From Clavulina sp. PMI_390 (lineage: Eukaryota; Basidiomycota; Agaricomycetes; Cantharellales; Hydnaceae): DNA of 64,000 nt. Each line of letters begins with the position of its first letter. The first letter of the stretch is position 1. This document shows, piece after piece, positions 25,076 through 35,459 of the stretch. The DNA is taken from the NCBI GenBank assembly GCA_015039315.1, contig WIDE01000049.1, positions 37,516 to 101,515 on the forward strand, in the 5' to 3' direction. A program made the translations under genes and the position numbers. The notes below the pieces were generated by a model. The model was not told the DNA's origin. It made no database searches and was given only the letters and a program-made list of their open reading frames with translations.

Positions 25076-25704
25076 ATGAGTCATCAAATCCAAGCCCCAA
25101 AGTTACATCGCTTGTTGGAAGAAGTGTCGAGTCCAGGTGGATCCATAATACCTTTTCTGTCCCTTCTCACTGAGTAGCGTCTTTCAGGTCTACGCATCGG
25201 TGAAAATAACGGGGAGCTAAATCCTTCTCTTGAAGTTCCAAGACGGGACTTTGAGTTCGCACCCGGCAATGATTTTCCAATTTCTCTCCCACTTCCTACT
25301 CACATCCCCGTACGAGCTTACGCCATACCCGCCCATACCCCATCACTTCATCACTTCCATCGTGCACTCCACCCTACGCCGTCTGTTGAAGCCGAGGTGC
25401 ACCCAAATAGCTTCTATCTCTCTTTAACCGGCGATGAGCCCCTCACTGCTGGTGGGCTTCCTGTTCACCTACCCCCCTTGTATAACAGTGGTAGGTCATC
25501 TCGATTTTACCTTCACCTCAAATTCAAGTCTATTGGCGTCGGAATATTGACGCAATATATACAGATAACTCAGCAGCCCTTGGGCCATGGGCCAGCGCAC
25601 AATATTGGGTCTGGGGCAAGGTCAGCAATATGAGCTGGGGCGAGGCGCTTGCAGGGGTAGCCGCTTTATGTACGATCATTACCCTTCTTCAGGGAGTAAT
25701 TTGA
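25076..25704 (+). CDS. Small putative tail-anchored protein B (paralogue of 21436-22072)
   Basis: The proposed exons are 25076-25136, 25188-25490 and 25565-25704, joining in frame to 167 residues. Like protein A it starts MS followed by polar residues, has a Pro/His-rich middle (PISLPLPTHIPVRAYAIP), and ends in one hydrophobic helix followed by a very short tail (LQGVI). Residues DNSAALGPWAS at the start of exon 3 resemble DNPAAGL at the start of exon 2 of protein A, and the underlying DNA is clearly related (ATACA, GATAAC, CAGCAGCC). This suggests that exon blocks were rearranged after duplication. The family is unknown to me. Conserved intron phases between two copies argue that both are, or recently were, expressed genes. 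Confidence 0.45.
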
Positions 25705-27966
25705 CACCAAGGATTTTGGTCTAGACGCCAAAATGCGCTTTCCAATTGCGTGGATCTTAACTAGCCAGCTTTAGCTCATTCTCCCCCGACGTTACCTGTA
25801 TTTGCTCTGCCACAAACCACGTACATTCATTACGAGCCTTCCGATGCTTTAAGGATCACGCTGGTTAGAGATATGTGCCGTGTGGAGCTCTTGTCTCGGA
25901 CCAGACAAGCCCAAATGCCGCTGAAATGAGGCTCGATTGGGATATAATCTATCCTGGCATCTGACACGCAAGGATTCTTCGGCCAATCTGATTGACAACC
26001 CTTTGCACAAAATTAGGAATCAAGCTCCCGGTAGGCAAGGTTCTATCAATCATTCATGTTGAAAGAGTCTAGTAAATCACATGGGACAATGCGATGAACA
26101 AATGATGAGGCGGCGAGGTTATTCCTGGACGTAGGATTTGGATGATTGGTATGGTAAAAAAACGGATTCAGACAATTCAGTTCATTAAGTCGATATGTAA
26201 TCATATACAAGCCCGTGTTGGGAAAATACTGATGTACCAGTGACCAGATAGGTAGCGTGATGGCTGAGGATCGGGGTCAATATCCCTCAGCCCCTGCTGC
26301 TTTTTGTCTCATGGACGATCAGACCTTTCCGCTTCCAATTCAGTAAGGGATTTCCTTTTCTCAGCTATTCGAACTGCTGGGCACGAATGCTGTGACTCTG
26401 ATTCCAAGATTACCTAATTTGGACACCACAGGCAGCGGAAACTGTGTGACAACTATAAATTCTCCTATGGAAAATATTGCGATCGGGGACGGGGAGGCGG
26501 CTCTTCTGCTGAGAGGATGCTCACTAGATCTGCCATCGGCCAAGCATCTCCCGAGCGATCAATCTCCCTGCACATGGCCTATCTCTTCTTGGAAGGGCCG
26601 CGTGCTCTGCATCTGCATGCTCTCATCCTTCTCTTGCACGTGGACCTAGCTATCTAGAAATATATCATAAATATCACGCCCTCCTCCAGTGCCGGGAAAC
26701 GCGTAAACGGAAGAGCATTCCCTATCCGTTCCATTTTGAGGCACAATTTTACTCCAGCGATCACAACACTCTCACTGTAGTCATTCTCCTTCAGATATTC
26801 AATAAGAATCCAGCCACATTCTAGCTGGGAAATCGATGAATGGCCTTTTCAGGGGAAAATAAGAGAGCACAGCTTAACCATTAGTAACTGTAGACCATCT
26901 TCGAAGTTGCAGTTCATATTCCCCTTCCCGTGAATCATTGTTCCTTAATGAGCTAGCAGCCTGACAGCCCATCATTGCGGGAGCTTGCTTCCATAAAGGG
27001 TCCATCGCTCAGGACATCTTCTTCTCTCTTTGGTAATATTGTAATGCAAACGCTCGATCAACCTTGCAGTTGGGCTTCCACGGCGGCCTGCATAGCCCAA
27101 CATTCAATAAGAAGAGTTACAATCTTGCGAAAAATGAAGAGCACGCTGGCCACCACGGATAAAGTGATGCACGTGCGGTAAGTGTGGCTACGGGTGCCAT
27201 GTATGCGAGAGTTGAGGGACTCTGCCTTCTTGAGGTGCTGGGCGTCAAACAATTGACCACAGATCCAAATATCAACTTTTCACTTCTTGTCCAAGGAGGC
27301 TGGTCGATCAAAGCACCGCGTCTTCGCCTCAACTGCTCAAAACAACCCAAGCAACACCTTCAGCGACTTTCGAACACCATGGTTATCTCGATTCTACCAC
27401 GTGATCGGTGAGCTGTTCCTGCGTCAAATTTTCCTCGTGTTCAGGTGTACACATCGTGGATCTGTTTGGCGCCATCTCACGACTCCAGTTGAGGCTACGA
27501 GCCGCTATCAGAACTCCGTGCCCTTCGTGCTCAATGTTCATCGATGTCGCTCGTCTAAAACCACTTCCGCCATTCATCATGCTGCTCTCGCAGCATATGC
27601 TCCGCTCCCTATTCTTCTGGTCATACTGCGCTTCATTTGAGCTAATGGGTATCGAATAATAATAACCGGTAGAAAACAACTACATAAAACCACATTTCAC
27701 AGCGTGTATAACCATTGGCGATCATCAGCATCAAGCCGACCATACACTTGCGTGTCCCGAAAAAAACAACAACAAATGGGATACAAAGACAAAGAAGAAC
27801 GAACTGGTCTATTCACGATTTCATCACCACGACTCTTTTCGCAACAGCCACTCGTGTGCACAGTATGCGGAGATAGTGGTCGGCTTGTAGTCTGCTGCTA
27901 GTCCAAGTCATGATGCGACGAATACTGCCTACGCCTCGACCCAAAGCGCGGCGGATGTATTCGCCC
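25705..27966. other. Gene-poor stretch with weak coding candidates
   Basis: Besides the candidate at 26260-26657 listed separately, a plus-strand frame can be read from about 27263 to 27659. It would need a very short 37-bp intron and ends FFWSYCASFELMGIE. Opposite it, a minus-strand frame at 27058-27252 contains a hydrophobic segment (CITLSVVASVLFIF). The two overlap, so at most one is real. Nothing else was recognised. Confidence 0.35.
26260..26657 (+). CDS. Hypothetical small protein, two exons
   Basis: An ATG at 26260 opens an exon to 26342 (GTAAGG donor). An acceptor at 26430-26431 leads to a second exon, 26432-26657. They join in frame to 102 residues, starting MAEDRGQYPSAPAAF and ending in a Leu/His-rich hydrophobic run (LHLHALILLLHVDLAI). 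Splice signals are good and the frame stays open through the joint, but no homologue supports it. A competing frame covers part of the second exon. It may belong to the same group of small genes with hydrophobic tails seen nearby. Confidence 0.28.
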
Positions 27967-29400
27967 TTATATGTGATAAGGATTAGTGGCAGCGGGGTCA
28001 TCCTATTGGGCAATTTGACTGGTCAGCATCTGGCGTTTGGATACAACATCTACAGAGACACTTACGAAGACCTCGGCGCCACTAACAAAATGGAGGAGAG
28101 CCCGACCATGATCAACAACAACATCCTCAAGGGTGCCTACCAAAACAACTCCCATGCGTAAGCCATATCGTAACAGGACGAGAAAAATAACTTACGATTA
28201 TTGCTAGGTTCGGAAGATCCCACATCGGGAAGCTCGATAGTACGACGGCGGAGACGAGGGGGCTCGCTAGGGAACGCTATAGAAAAGTAAGTCAGCCCTA
28301 CCTGAGAACCAATCGCCAGAGAGCACGCTTACCCTCATCATGGCCCACGTTATGCATAGCATCAGCTGTGGGAAGAGCAGAGGTGATACCTCCGAGAATG
28401 AGCTCGGTGGCGAACAGGGTGCCTGGAGAAGGGAGTCAGAAAAATTCTCTCCAACTCTGTATATCGGAGGAACATCGCGTACCTGCAGGCATTCCAACCT
28501 CAGGGGCGGAACTATTCATCAAGGGTTCCGCGGCCTGTTCTGCTGCCGCAGCAAGGGCAGCAGCATGGAGACGCTGGCCGGTCGCTTGGATGCCTGGATT
28601 TAGCTAGTTAGATGGTGTTAATGAATCCAAAGCATATCGCTTACTCTCATCACCAGCGAACGGGTCGGTCATTGTTGATAGGGGCGACCTGTGATGTGTG
28701 AAGGTCTGGCTGAGACCCAGCGCCCCAGTATTGTGGCCTTCAATGGCCTCTTCCTCGATCTGTTGTTGAATAGAACGTGTTGATCAGCGATGAGCGATCA
28801 TATGCAAAGCATGATTCGTCCTAGAAAGGAAAGAGGGGTTGACGTACGAATGCAGTTCGTCTTGGGAAGAGGACATCCGCCAGGACTATTGGCAACAAGA
28901 GCGATGTCAGTGAGATTGAATGGCTTCTCAAATCATAGAGGCACGAACAGGACGCGTTGGAGGATAAATGGAAGTTGAATCGACGCCAAGCGCGCTCAGG
29001 GCGGCGGCCCACGGCCACCTGCATAAAGTCCTCCACAAGTGTGATATGGATAAAGATGAGGGACTTGTGGACGACTGGTGTAAGACGAGCTCGGTGGGCC
29101 CGATGTCGTGTGTCAATGACATGCTGTACAATGGAGAGTTGGATGTCGGAACACGTGTGGGATTAGCACTACTCATCGCCTCATTTCTTGGCGAAGAGGT
29201 AATATCCAGCTCACCTGGATATGCACGCGGAGCCAAATGACGAGTGGATAGATGAATGCTGCCGTGTATGCGGCAAAGAGAGCATAAAGGAGACGATGGA
29301 GCAGATGCTCGATGGTCCGATCCCAAAATTGTTGCCCAAACCACTCAATGTGAGCGATATCTTGGATAGCTCGACGAGGGAAACGCGATATTGGGGACAT
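27967..29400 (-). CDS. Unknown multi-exon membrane protein
   Basis: The minus strand from the ATG at 29400 encodes MSPISRFPRRAIQDIAHIEW, then a strong transmembrane helix (LLYALFAAYTAAFIYPLVIW). After an intron with a good TCTCCATTGTACAG acceptor comes a second hydrophobic stretch (SLIFIHITLV). Further exons with clean GT-AG borders give a soluble C-terminal half: IEEEAIEGHNTGAL, TMTDPFAGDE, SIQATGQRLHAAALAA, GTLFATELILGGITSALP, FPSEPPRLRRRTIELPDVGS, TLEDVVVDHGRALLHFVSGA and finally DDPAATNPYHI with its stop at 27967-27969. At least seven exons are needed. The middle part (28820-29110) can be read with or without one intron and is uncertain. The consistent phases across five 3' introns make this a real gene. 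I do not recognise the family; it looks like an N-terminally anchored protein with an acidic, Ala-rich cytosolic tail. Confidence 0.6.
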
Positions 29401-30382
29401 AGTTGTGGAAATATGGAGAATTGGGTGAATTTGATGGTTAGGGGGAGGGGATGTTGGGGGGAGAGTGTAGAAGGAAGAGGGAGAGGCTGCATTGACTCCA
29501 TTTTTATAGACACTACATGAACATGTACGAACTGTTGTTAGAAACGATACCACCCTCGCCTCCGAATTGTATTACATCTTCAACGCTTGGGCCCTCAATA
29601 CAATACTATTATTAGATTAAGGAGGATTTCCTACCACTTGGGCTGTCTGCAGTCGAGTCGAGTCAAAAAAACAAACCTCCTCAACGTGTAAAGGTTCTGG
29701 AGGAGCGCAGTGGGCTAATCTTTATCATCTCTGAAGAGCGCAGCGAGGGATTAACCACTGTTGCCGGATGAATGGATCAATTCAAACATCCGGAAGATCC
29801 CCCAAGTCCTCGTGTCTGAGTGCGGGAAATGTTGTTGCTCCGTGCCCCACCACTTCACCCTAAATTCTCCAGAATAGGCAAGATTCTCACTAAAGCTAGA
29901 TGGTCCGAGAAGTCCCCTTAGAGCTACTGAGAGGATATTGGTTTCGTAGAGAGGGTGGTCGTGACACATAGGGGCTTGCCCCACCTCCGAACGCTCGCAA
30001 GTCGCGAAAATCTCAATGACCTTAGGTGGTAGTGATGACCAGAAATTACCGCCTATTTATAGATTTAGGAAGCTCATCGCAACATTCACTTCAAGCACAA
30101 GCTTACATGCGCTAGGATGGAGTCGTTTGTGAGAACGAGCTGTTTTGCCTTGAGAGCCACAAAACAGATTTGAGAGATAGGCGTCGCTTTTAGACAACCC
30201 TTACTCCGATAAATATGCGCGGGGGATTTTCTACGTTGTCTAAGTCTATGATAGGTCGATTCATGCAATGGGTGGCGAGGAATGGTATCCCAAATGATGT
30301 CACATCCGGATAAGAAGTTGAGCAGCTGGTGTCACATGTAGAATAAAAAATAACGATGTTTATGACCAAATTAGATCTACAG
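29401..30382. other. Intergenic region, no gene seen
   Basis: About 1 kb lies between the start of the unknown membrane-protein gene and the stop of the carnitine acetyltransferase gene. Open frames are short and motif-free. It should contain the promoter of the minus-strand gene to the left and the 3' UTR of the one to the right. Confidence 0.5.
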
Positions 30383-33031
30383 TTACAGCTTTGCTTTTCC
30401 AGCGTGCGCACTAGTGATTACTGCCCGGATGTCTTCCGACGCACGATTGAGTTCTGCCGAGAACTCCTCGTTCGGCATCTCCTTCCTCGATGTCAGAGTG
30501 AACTGGAGGTAATCTACAATCACAATGTCAATGCTAGGATCGATAGGTCAAAGAACTACATAAACGGAGTAGAGACTAACCATCTTGGCCGGCAGTGTAT
30601 GGGATACCATATCCGTCAGGGACAACTTCGCCCCAGCCGTACACATCAAAGTTGGGGTGCTGGATCGCAGACGTGCTGAGAACCCAATACGAGCTTCGGT
30701 TGAACAGAGGATCCGAGAACAAGGCAGGAGCCTCTTCTCCAGGACGAATCATCTTCCTCAGACCTGGGGTAAATAGATCCAAAGATTAGCCAATGCATTC
30801 AGTGGAACATCCGTGTAGCCACCCACGCACCAAACATGTGTCTGTCCACGCCAAGCCCATTACCAGCAGCCTTGGCATATGCTCCATGAGCCTTGATCGC
30901 ATTCCCAAAGAGCTCAACGGCTTGCTTCTTGCTGTCCGCCGAGGACGAGGCATCGATCTTGTCCATCGCCTCGCAGAACGCCTCGCTCTCCTCGCTGACG
31001 ACCCTAATGGCCTCTGTCCTCCCATGCTGGAACTTGCGAGTCGTAGCAGCCTCGTAGGTGCCGCCGATCCTAGCAGCCTTGGTAGGGCCTTTGTTCCCCT
31101 TGTTGATGAGGCGGTGGTATGCGAGCTGGATGACCATCTGCGCGTATCCGTCAGGAGAGTAGCCCATAGCCTTAATAGCTTTCTTCCCGTACGAAGTGCG
31201 GAGGAATGAGAGGTGCTGAGAGTCTACGAGGGAGAGCGCGGCTGACTTGGCGCGGTCGATGGAGGCTTGTACGGTTGGAGAGACATCCCAGTCAAGAGGA
31301 AGAGGGGCAGAGAGCGAAGTGGAGGGGGTGGTGGGGCCATGGTCAAAGCTGGGAGACTTGAGGGCCTCAACAACTTCGCCACTCATACGAGCTGTGGGTG
31401 TACCGTCCATAACTACGATGCATCCTCGTTAGAGAGCCATCATAGTAACATCGAAAGATGGATATATCATACCAGAGTGCTCGCCCATAATGGCGGCCTT
31501 GCCGTTATCCCAGATGACAAACTGGACAGGCTTGTCAACCCTAAGAGTATGGATAAAGTCAGAACTTGGAATCGTTTGAAAATGCATATCGCCATGTTAC
31601 ATACCAACGAGAACCGAGCTGACCACCCTTGACACCACCATGCCACGCAGCCTTCGAGAAGTCGACATGACTTTCAGGCTTCTCCGTATCTAACGATACA
31701 ACAAATGCGCTCGATTCGATGGCCTCAAGCACGGCACGATTCCTCGGTGCCTCGTATAGGAGGGCATAGTCCTGCAAGTTGTAACACGAGTTAATGTTCG
31801 GGCGGCAGAGAATTTGTTCGTGCATATGGAACATACCTTTGCCCATACGTCTCGGTTATTAGATGGGAGGTACCCGACAGGAGGGAATTCTGCGGTCGTG
31901 TTGTCGTAGATGTACTGAACTTGTCTGGGGGAAACGAATATCGAGGTGAGGTCCAATAGTTGGTCAACTTGTGTGTCGAGAACTCACTTCTCGAGCTCAG
32001 CGGTGCTGAGGAGTCTCCCGTTCACGGTCGCGTCGACCTTCCAGACTCTGCCCTTGCGAATGAAGACGATTGAGCCTGAGTCGCCATTATCGCCAGCCTT
32101 TGCTGCAGTGAGGCCAAAGTCCTTCCCATCAAGACCAGGGACTCGGCAACAGTCAAACATCCATCTGAATAGTAAAATTGTGAGCGAGTCTTCCCAGGAA
32201 GTGAATCGTGACAGCAGAGTAAGGAAGCTATAACGAACCGCCAAGAATCCATGCAGTGTGCACCATCCTTTACGCGGTCAGGTTGTATTTCCCCTCGTTT
32301 GAGGGCTTTTCGGAACAGTAAAGCAGATCGAGCGATAGTCGCCGCCCTATTTGCAGCGGTTTTGGGGAGATGTGGGGGAGGATCGATGAATCCATCTGGG
32401 AAAACGGGTGACAGGCTTCGGTCAGGGTCCTGAACGAGTTGCTTGAACAGAGTGTGGAAAGCATAACACACAGTAGTATGAGACGTATACGACCACTGAG
32501 CAGAAACAAGAGAGTTGGGTTAGCTCTGGTATCGAAGAAAAGGGGTGCTATACTGGGCTCACCAGAATCTCTGTATGTGAGGTAGGCGGCCTGCACGACG
32601 AACGCCATGGTCAGATGAGTGAAAAAGGTATTTAAGGCTCCTCTGCTTACATCGTCCCAGAACTCTTCGAGCCAGTTCGCGCGCTTTGGGTCGGCGGCGT
32701 GAGCGACCAGACGATCGTGGAGGGTCTGGCCAAAGCTTCCAGGCTCCCCCAGCGCGTTGATCTTCTTCCTAGCAGCCTCCAGCTCAGTGGGACTATGAGC
32801 CAGTGGTCTCAGAGTCTTCTCGAGTTTTGCCAGCGTATCTGGTAGCTTTGGCACTGGGAGACGTGGAAGGGCATCCTGCTCAGAGAAGGTGGTCGTGTTG
32901 GGGAGTGGCCTGGGGGCCTTGGACTTCCAGTCAGGTGGCACAGGCGTCATCGTGTAGCGCCTGAGGGCAGAAGCAGATCCCAGACGCGCTGGACGCTGGA
33001 TCAGAGGGGCTCGTCGAGGTAGCAGGTTCAT
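30383..33031 (-). CDS. Carnitine O-acetyltransferase, mitochondrial and peroxisomal
   Basis: The enzyme moves acetyl groups between CoA and carnitine so that acetyl units can cross organelle membranes. The ATG at 33031 gives an N-terminus rich in Arg, Leu and Ala with few acids (MNLLPRRAPLIQRPARLG), a typical mitochondrial presequence. An in-frame Met about 27 residues later (MTPVPPDWK) could start a form lacking it. Choline/carnitine acyltransferase blocks follow in order: PHSMDSW-like (HCMDSWRF), VIWDNGKAAIMGEHS then MDGTP with the catalytic His split from MDG by an intron, QLAYHRL, TYEAATTRKFQHGRTEA, GLGVDRHMFG, and STSAIQHPNFDVYGWGEVVP. The last exon ends GKAKL before the stop at 30383-30385. 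AKL is a type 1 peroxisomal targeting signal. About eight introns are present. Family assignment is secure; dual targeting is inferred from the two signals. Confidence 0.93.
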
Positions 33032-34032
33032 CTTTCTTGCCCCAGCCTCCGGGTTCCGGCTCCGGTCGTGGGGGTGACCGACGGCGCTTATTTGGCCACG
33101 ACAACAAAACTTTGGCCCGTGATTTTCCGCACGCATCGTTCCCAGTCTTGTTAGTTCGCCTCCAAAACCCGTGGATGGAATGATTATGTGGAGATGCTGA
33201 TTACTGAAGCTGTCAGCAATGGTGAATAAGTCCTCTAGCTTCTGGAAGATCCCATAATTCGATATCTCGTTCCTTGTCAGGCCTGGAGGTTCAAGCTTAT
33301 TCTCTTCGAGCTATTAGCCGTACATTCGGGCTAGGTTTGGATTAAGCAGTTCTCGATGCCGCCATTACAAAAGCCGGGACAAAAAATATCAAAAAGGACT
33401 CGATTCTGCACATTCAAATCTGCCAGTTAAGGTTACTAGCGGAGCCCCCCGGCTGGTGTCCGGAATGTTTGCCCAGATATCTCTTAACGAGACATGATTT
33501 CTCTGCAATACCCATTCCTCTTGTGGCTCAGTCTGGATTCTAGGCTCTGACCAGCTGGTGCGGACATTGTGCGATTATCTACTGGCGACCCAGGCTTAAC
33601 GCCTATCTACGTGTCGATGAACACAGATTGTTGTTTTTGCTGAGGAAGGCCAATGCGCTGGCTTTGTTCTCAAGTTGCTGTTTCTCCGGTTACACCTTCC
33701 CTCCTCAACCTCTTGTCGTAAATGTTGGATCTTCATATTGCTCTGGCCATCTATGCCGTTTATTCCGCATGTCGTAAATACGTCAGTCCTCACCGTGATC
33801 ACCATAGCGAAAACGGTGGTTGGAGGACGATCAAGACTCCTATTGTTATAGCTTCAGACGGCCACCTCAATATCTAATGCCTTCTACCACCTAGAGCTGA
33901 ACCATACCACTCTGCGTTTTCCGATAAATTCACGCGCAACATACGATATGGAACCCTCCAAAAGCCCTCGCCGGTCGTCGCGCCATCTATCCAACCAGCC
34001 ACTCTACAGCTAACATATACTATCCCAGCTCT
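33032..34032. promoter_or_regulatory. Divergent intergenic region
   Basis: This 1-kb gap separates two head-to-head genes, carnitine acetyltransferase (-) and an unknown intronless gene (+), so it must hold both promoters. No clear TATA box was found next to either start. No coding potential was recognised. Confidence 0.45.
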
Positions 34033-34977
34033 ATGGCCTTCGGTCCAAACGCCTTCGGTTTTCAGCGTCACGTTCCTTCTAGCCATGGTAGCGTCCGCTC
34101 TGTGAGCGACCGCACCACACGGTCTACGCTCCCTTCCTATAGCAATCATACATATGACAATATGGTGAACTGTCGGACATACGAGCCACTAGGTCATAGC
34201 AACGAGGACGCTCAGCGGCGAGCCTTCCATCCTCTCCCAAATCCTGCCACCGCCGGCTCGATGGTTTATCACAACGAAGACAATTACTACTACAATATTG
34301 ATGTGATGGGGCAGCCTACCATTGATGAATCACCGAACATGCCAACTCCTCCACTTTACTCACCGTCACCGCCTTTCCAACAGTCAAGCGTCGCGAATTC
34401 GGCTGCTTCGTCATTCTGGCCGAGTGGACCAACCAATACTGAAAACCCAGACCCATCACTCTACCGAAAGCTTCAGGGACTCTTCCCTGGCATCGATGGT
34501 TGTTCCATCCTTCCTTATGACCAGTGGTGGGTGTATGAAGGATACTTTCCCCGTACAGTCAGCAAACTTCAACTCGTGGGACAGCTTCCCGAGACGCGAC
34601 GCATACCAGTCTACTATCTGCATGTCACATTCTATGACGGCACTACCCTGGGGATCTACATGGGCATTCCCCAGCCTCACTCAGACCAGCCATCTAATCG
34701 GGGCACATTAGAACTCAGGCAATCTCTCTGGACTCATGACACCGACATGGCATCCTTGTATGACGTCTCCCAGTTCAGAAAGCTGCCTCACATGACGCTA
34801 TGGGAACTATTACATCGTATTTCTGTGCACGACTTGTCCTACGTGGATTACCCGAGCTCTGGCATCAGCGCCGAGGCTGTAGAGCAAAATACACTGCAAT
34901 GGGTAAAGAAGATCGAGAAAATACTGAGATGGAAGTACGAGTCTCAGAGGATTCCCCAGTGTCATTCGCTTCATTGA
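34033..34977 (+). CDS. Hypothetical protein, intronless
   Basis: A single open frame of 314 residues begins at a true ATG. The N-terminal about 150 residues are low-complexity (Ser, Pro, Asn, Tyr; for example MPTPPLYSPSPPF). The C-terminal about 160 residues look folded: YRKLQGLFPGIDG, PYDQWWVYEGYFP, PVYYLHVTFYDGTTLGIYMG, a segment ending LWELLHRIS and a helical end (VEQNTLQWVKKIEKILRWKY). I recognise no family. Codon use and frame length argue that it is real. The layout, a disordered N-terminus with a small C-terminal domain and no introns, recalls lineage-specific basidiomycete genes. Confidence 0.6.
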   Translation: MAFGPNAFGFQRHVPSSHGSVRSVSDRTTRSTLPSYSNHTYDNMVNCRTYEPLGHSNEDAQRRAFHPLPNPATAGSMVYHNEDNYYYNIDVMGQPTIDESPNMPTPPLYSPSPPFQQSSVANSAASSFWPSGPTNTENPDPSLYRKLQGLFPGIDGCSILPYDQWWVYEGYFPRTVSKLQLVGQLPETRRIPVYYLHVTFYDGTTLGIYMGIPQPHSDQPSNRGTLELRQSLWTHDTDMASLYDVSQFRKLPHMTLWELLHRISVHDLSYVDYPSSGISAEAVEQNTLQWVKKIEKILRWKYESQRIPQCHSLH

Positions 34978-35459
34978 AGCTGTGAAGGGCGTCGCCCAGG
35001 GAGTTGAGGACGCCTGGGCTCCAGGGTATTATTATGCATATGTATTTAGGAATCATTGAATTACTTCCGTGATGACCCGTTTCTTGTGATTGAGACATAT
35101 GGAAAGGCAACCATGAGCCTCTATTTCTCCCGAGGCCAACATGCTCAACCTCTCGCGTACTGGAAGGACAAATAATCCGGGGCTCGTGAAACTACGAGGC
35201 CTCCGTGGGAACCTCGAAAGCGAAGCAGTGCCAGACTAAAATAGATCAGGGAGTGAGCGTAACAGACCACAACAGACACCCGCTCAGCACTCGAGCCAGA
35301 ACTACATTTTGAGAAATGGATAAAATCCGAACTATATCGAAAAAAAATTGATCAAATGAGCGACGCTATGGCAAGGCATACTTTCAAACCCTCAAAGCCC
35401 GCAGGAAACCTGTACGTTGATTGATCTTCCCCATGTCGTTGCCGCTACTTCGTTCTTAA
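34978..35459. other. Intergenic region, no gene seen
   Basis: Nothing coding was recognised in these 480 bp between two plus-strand intronless genes. Confidence 0.5.
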
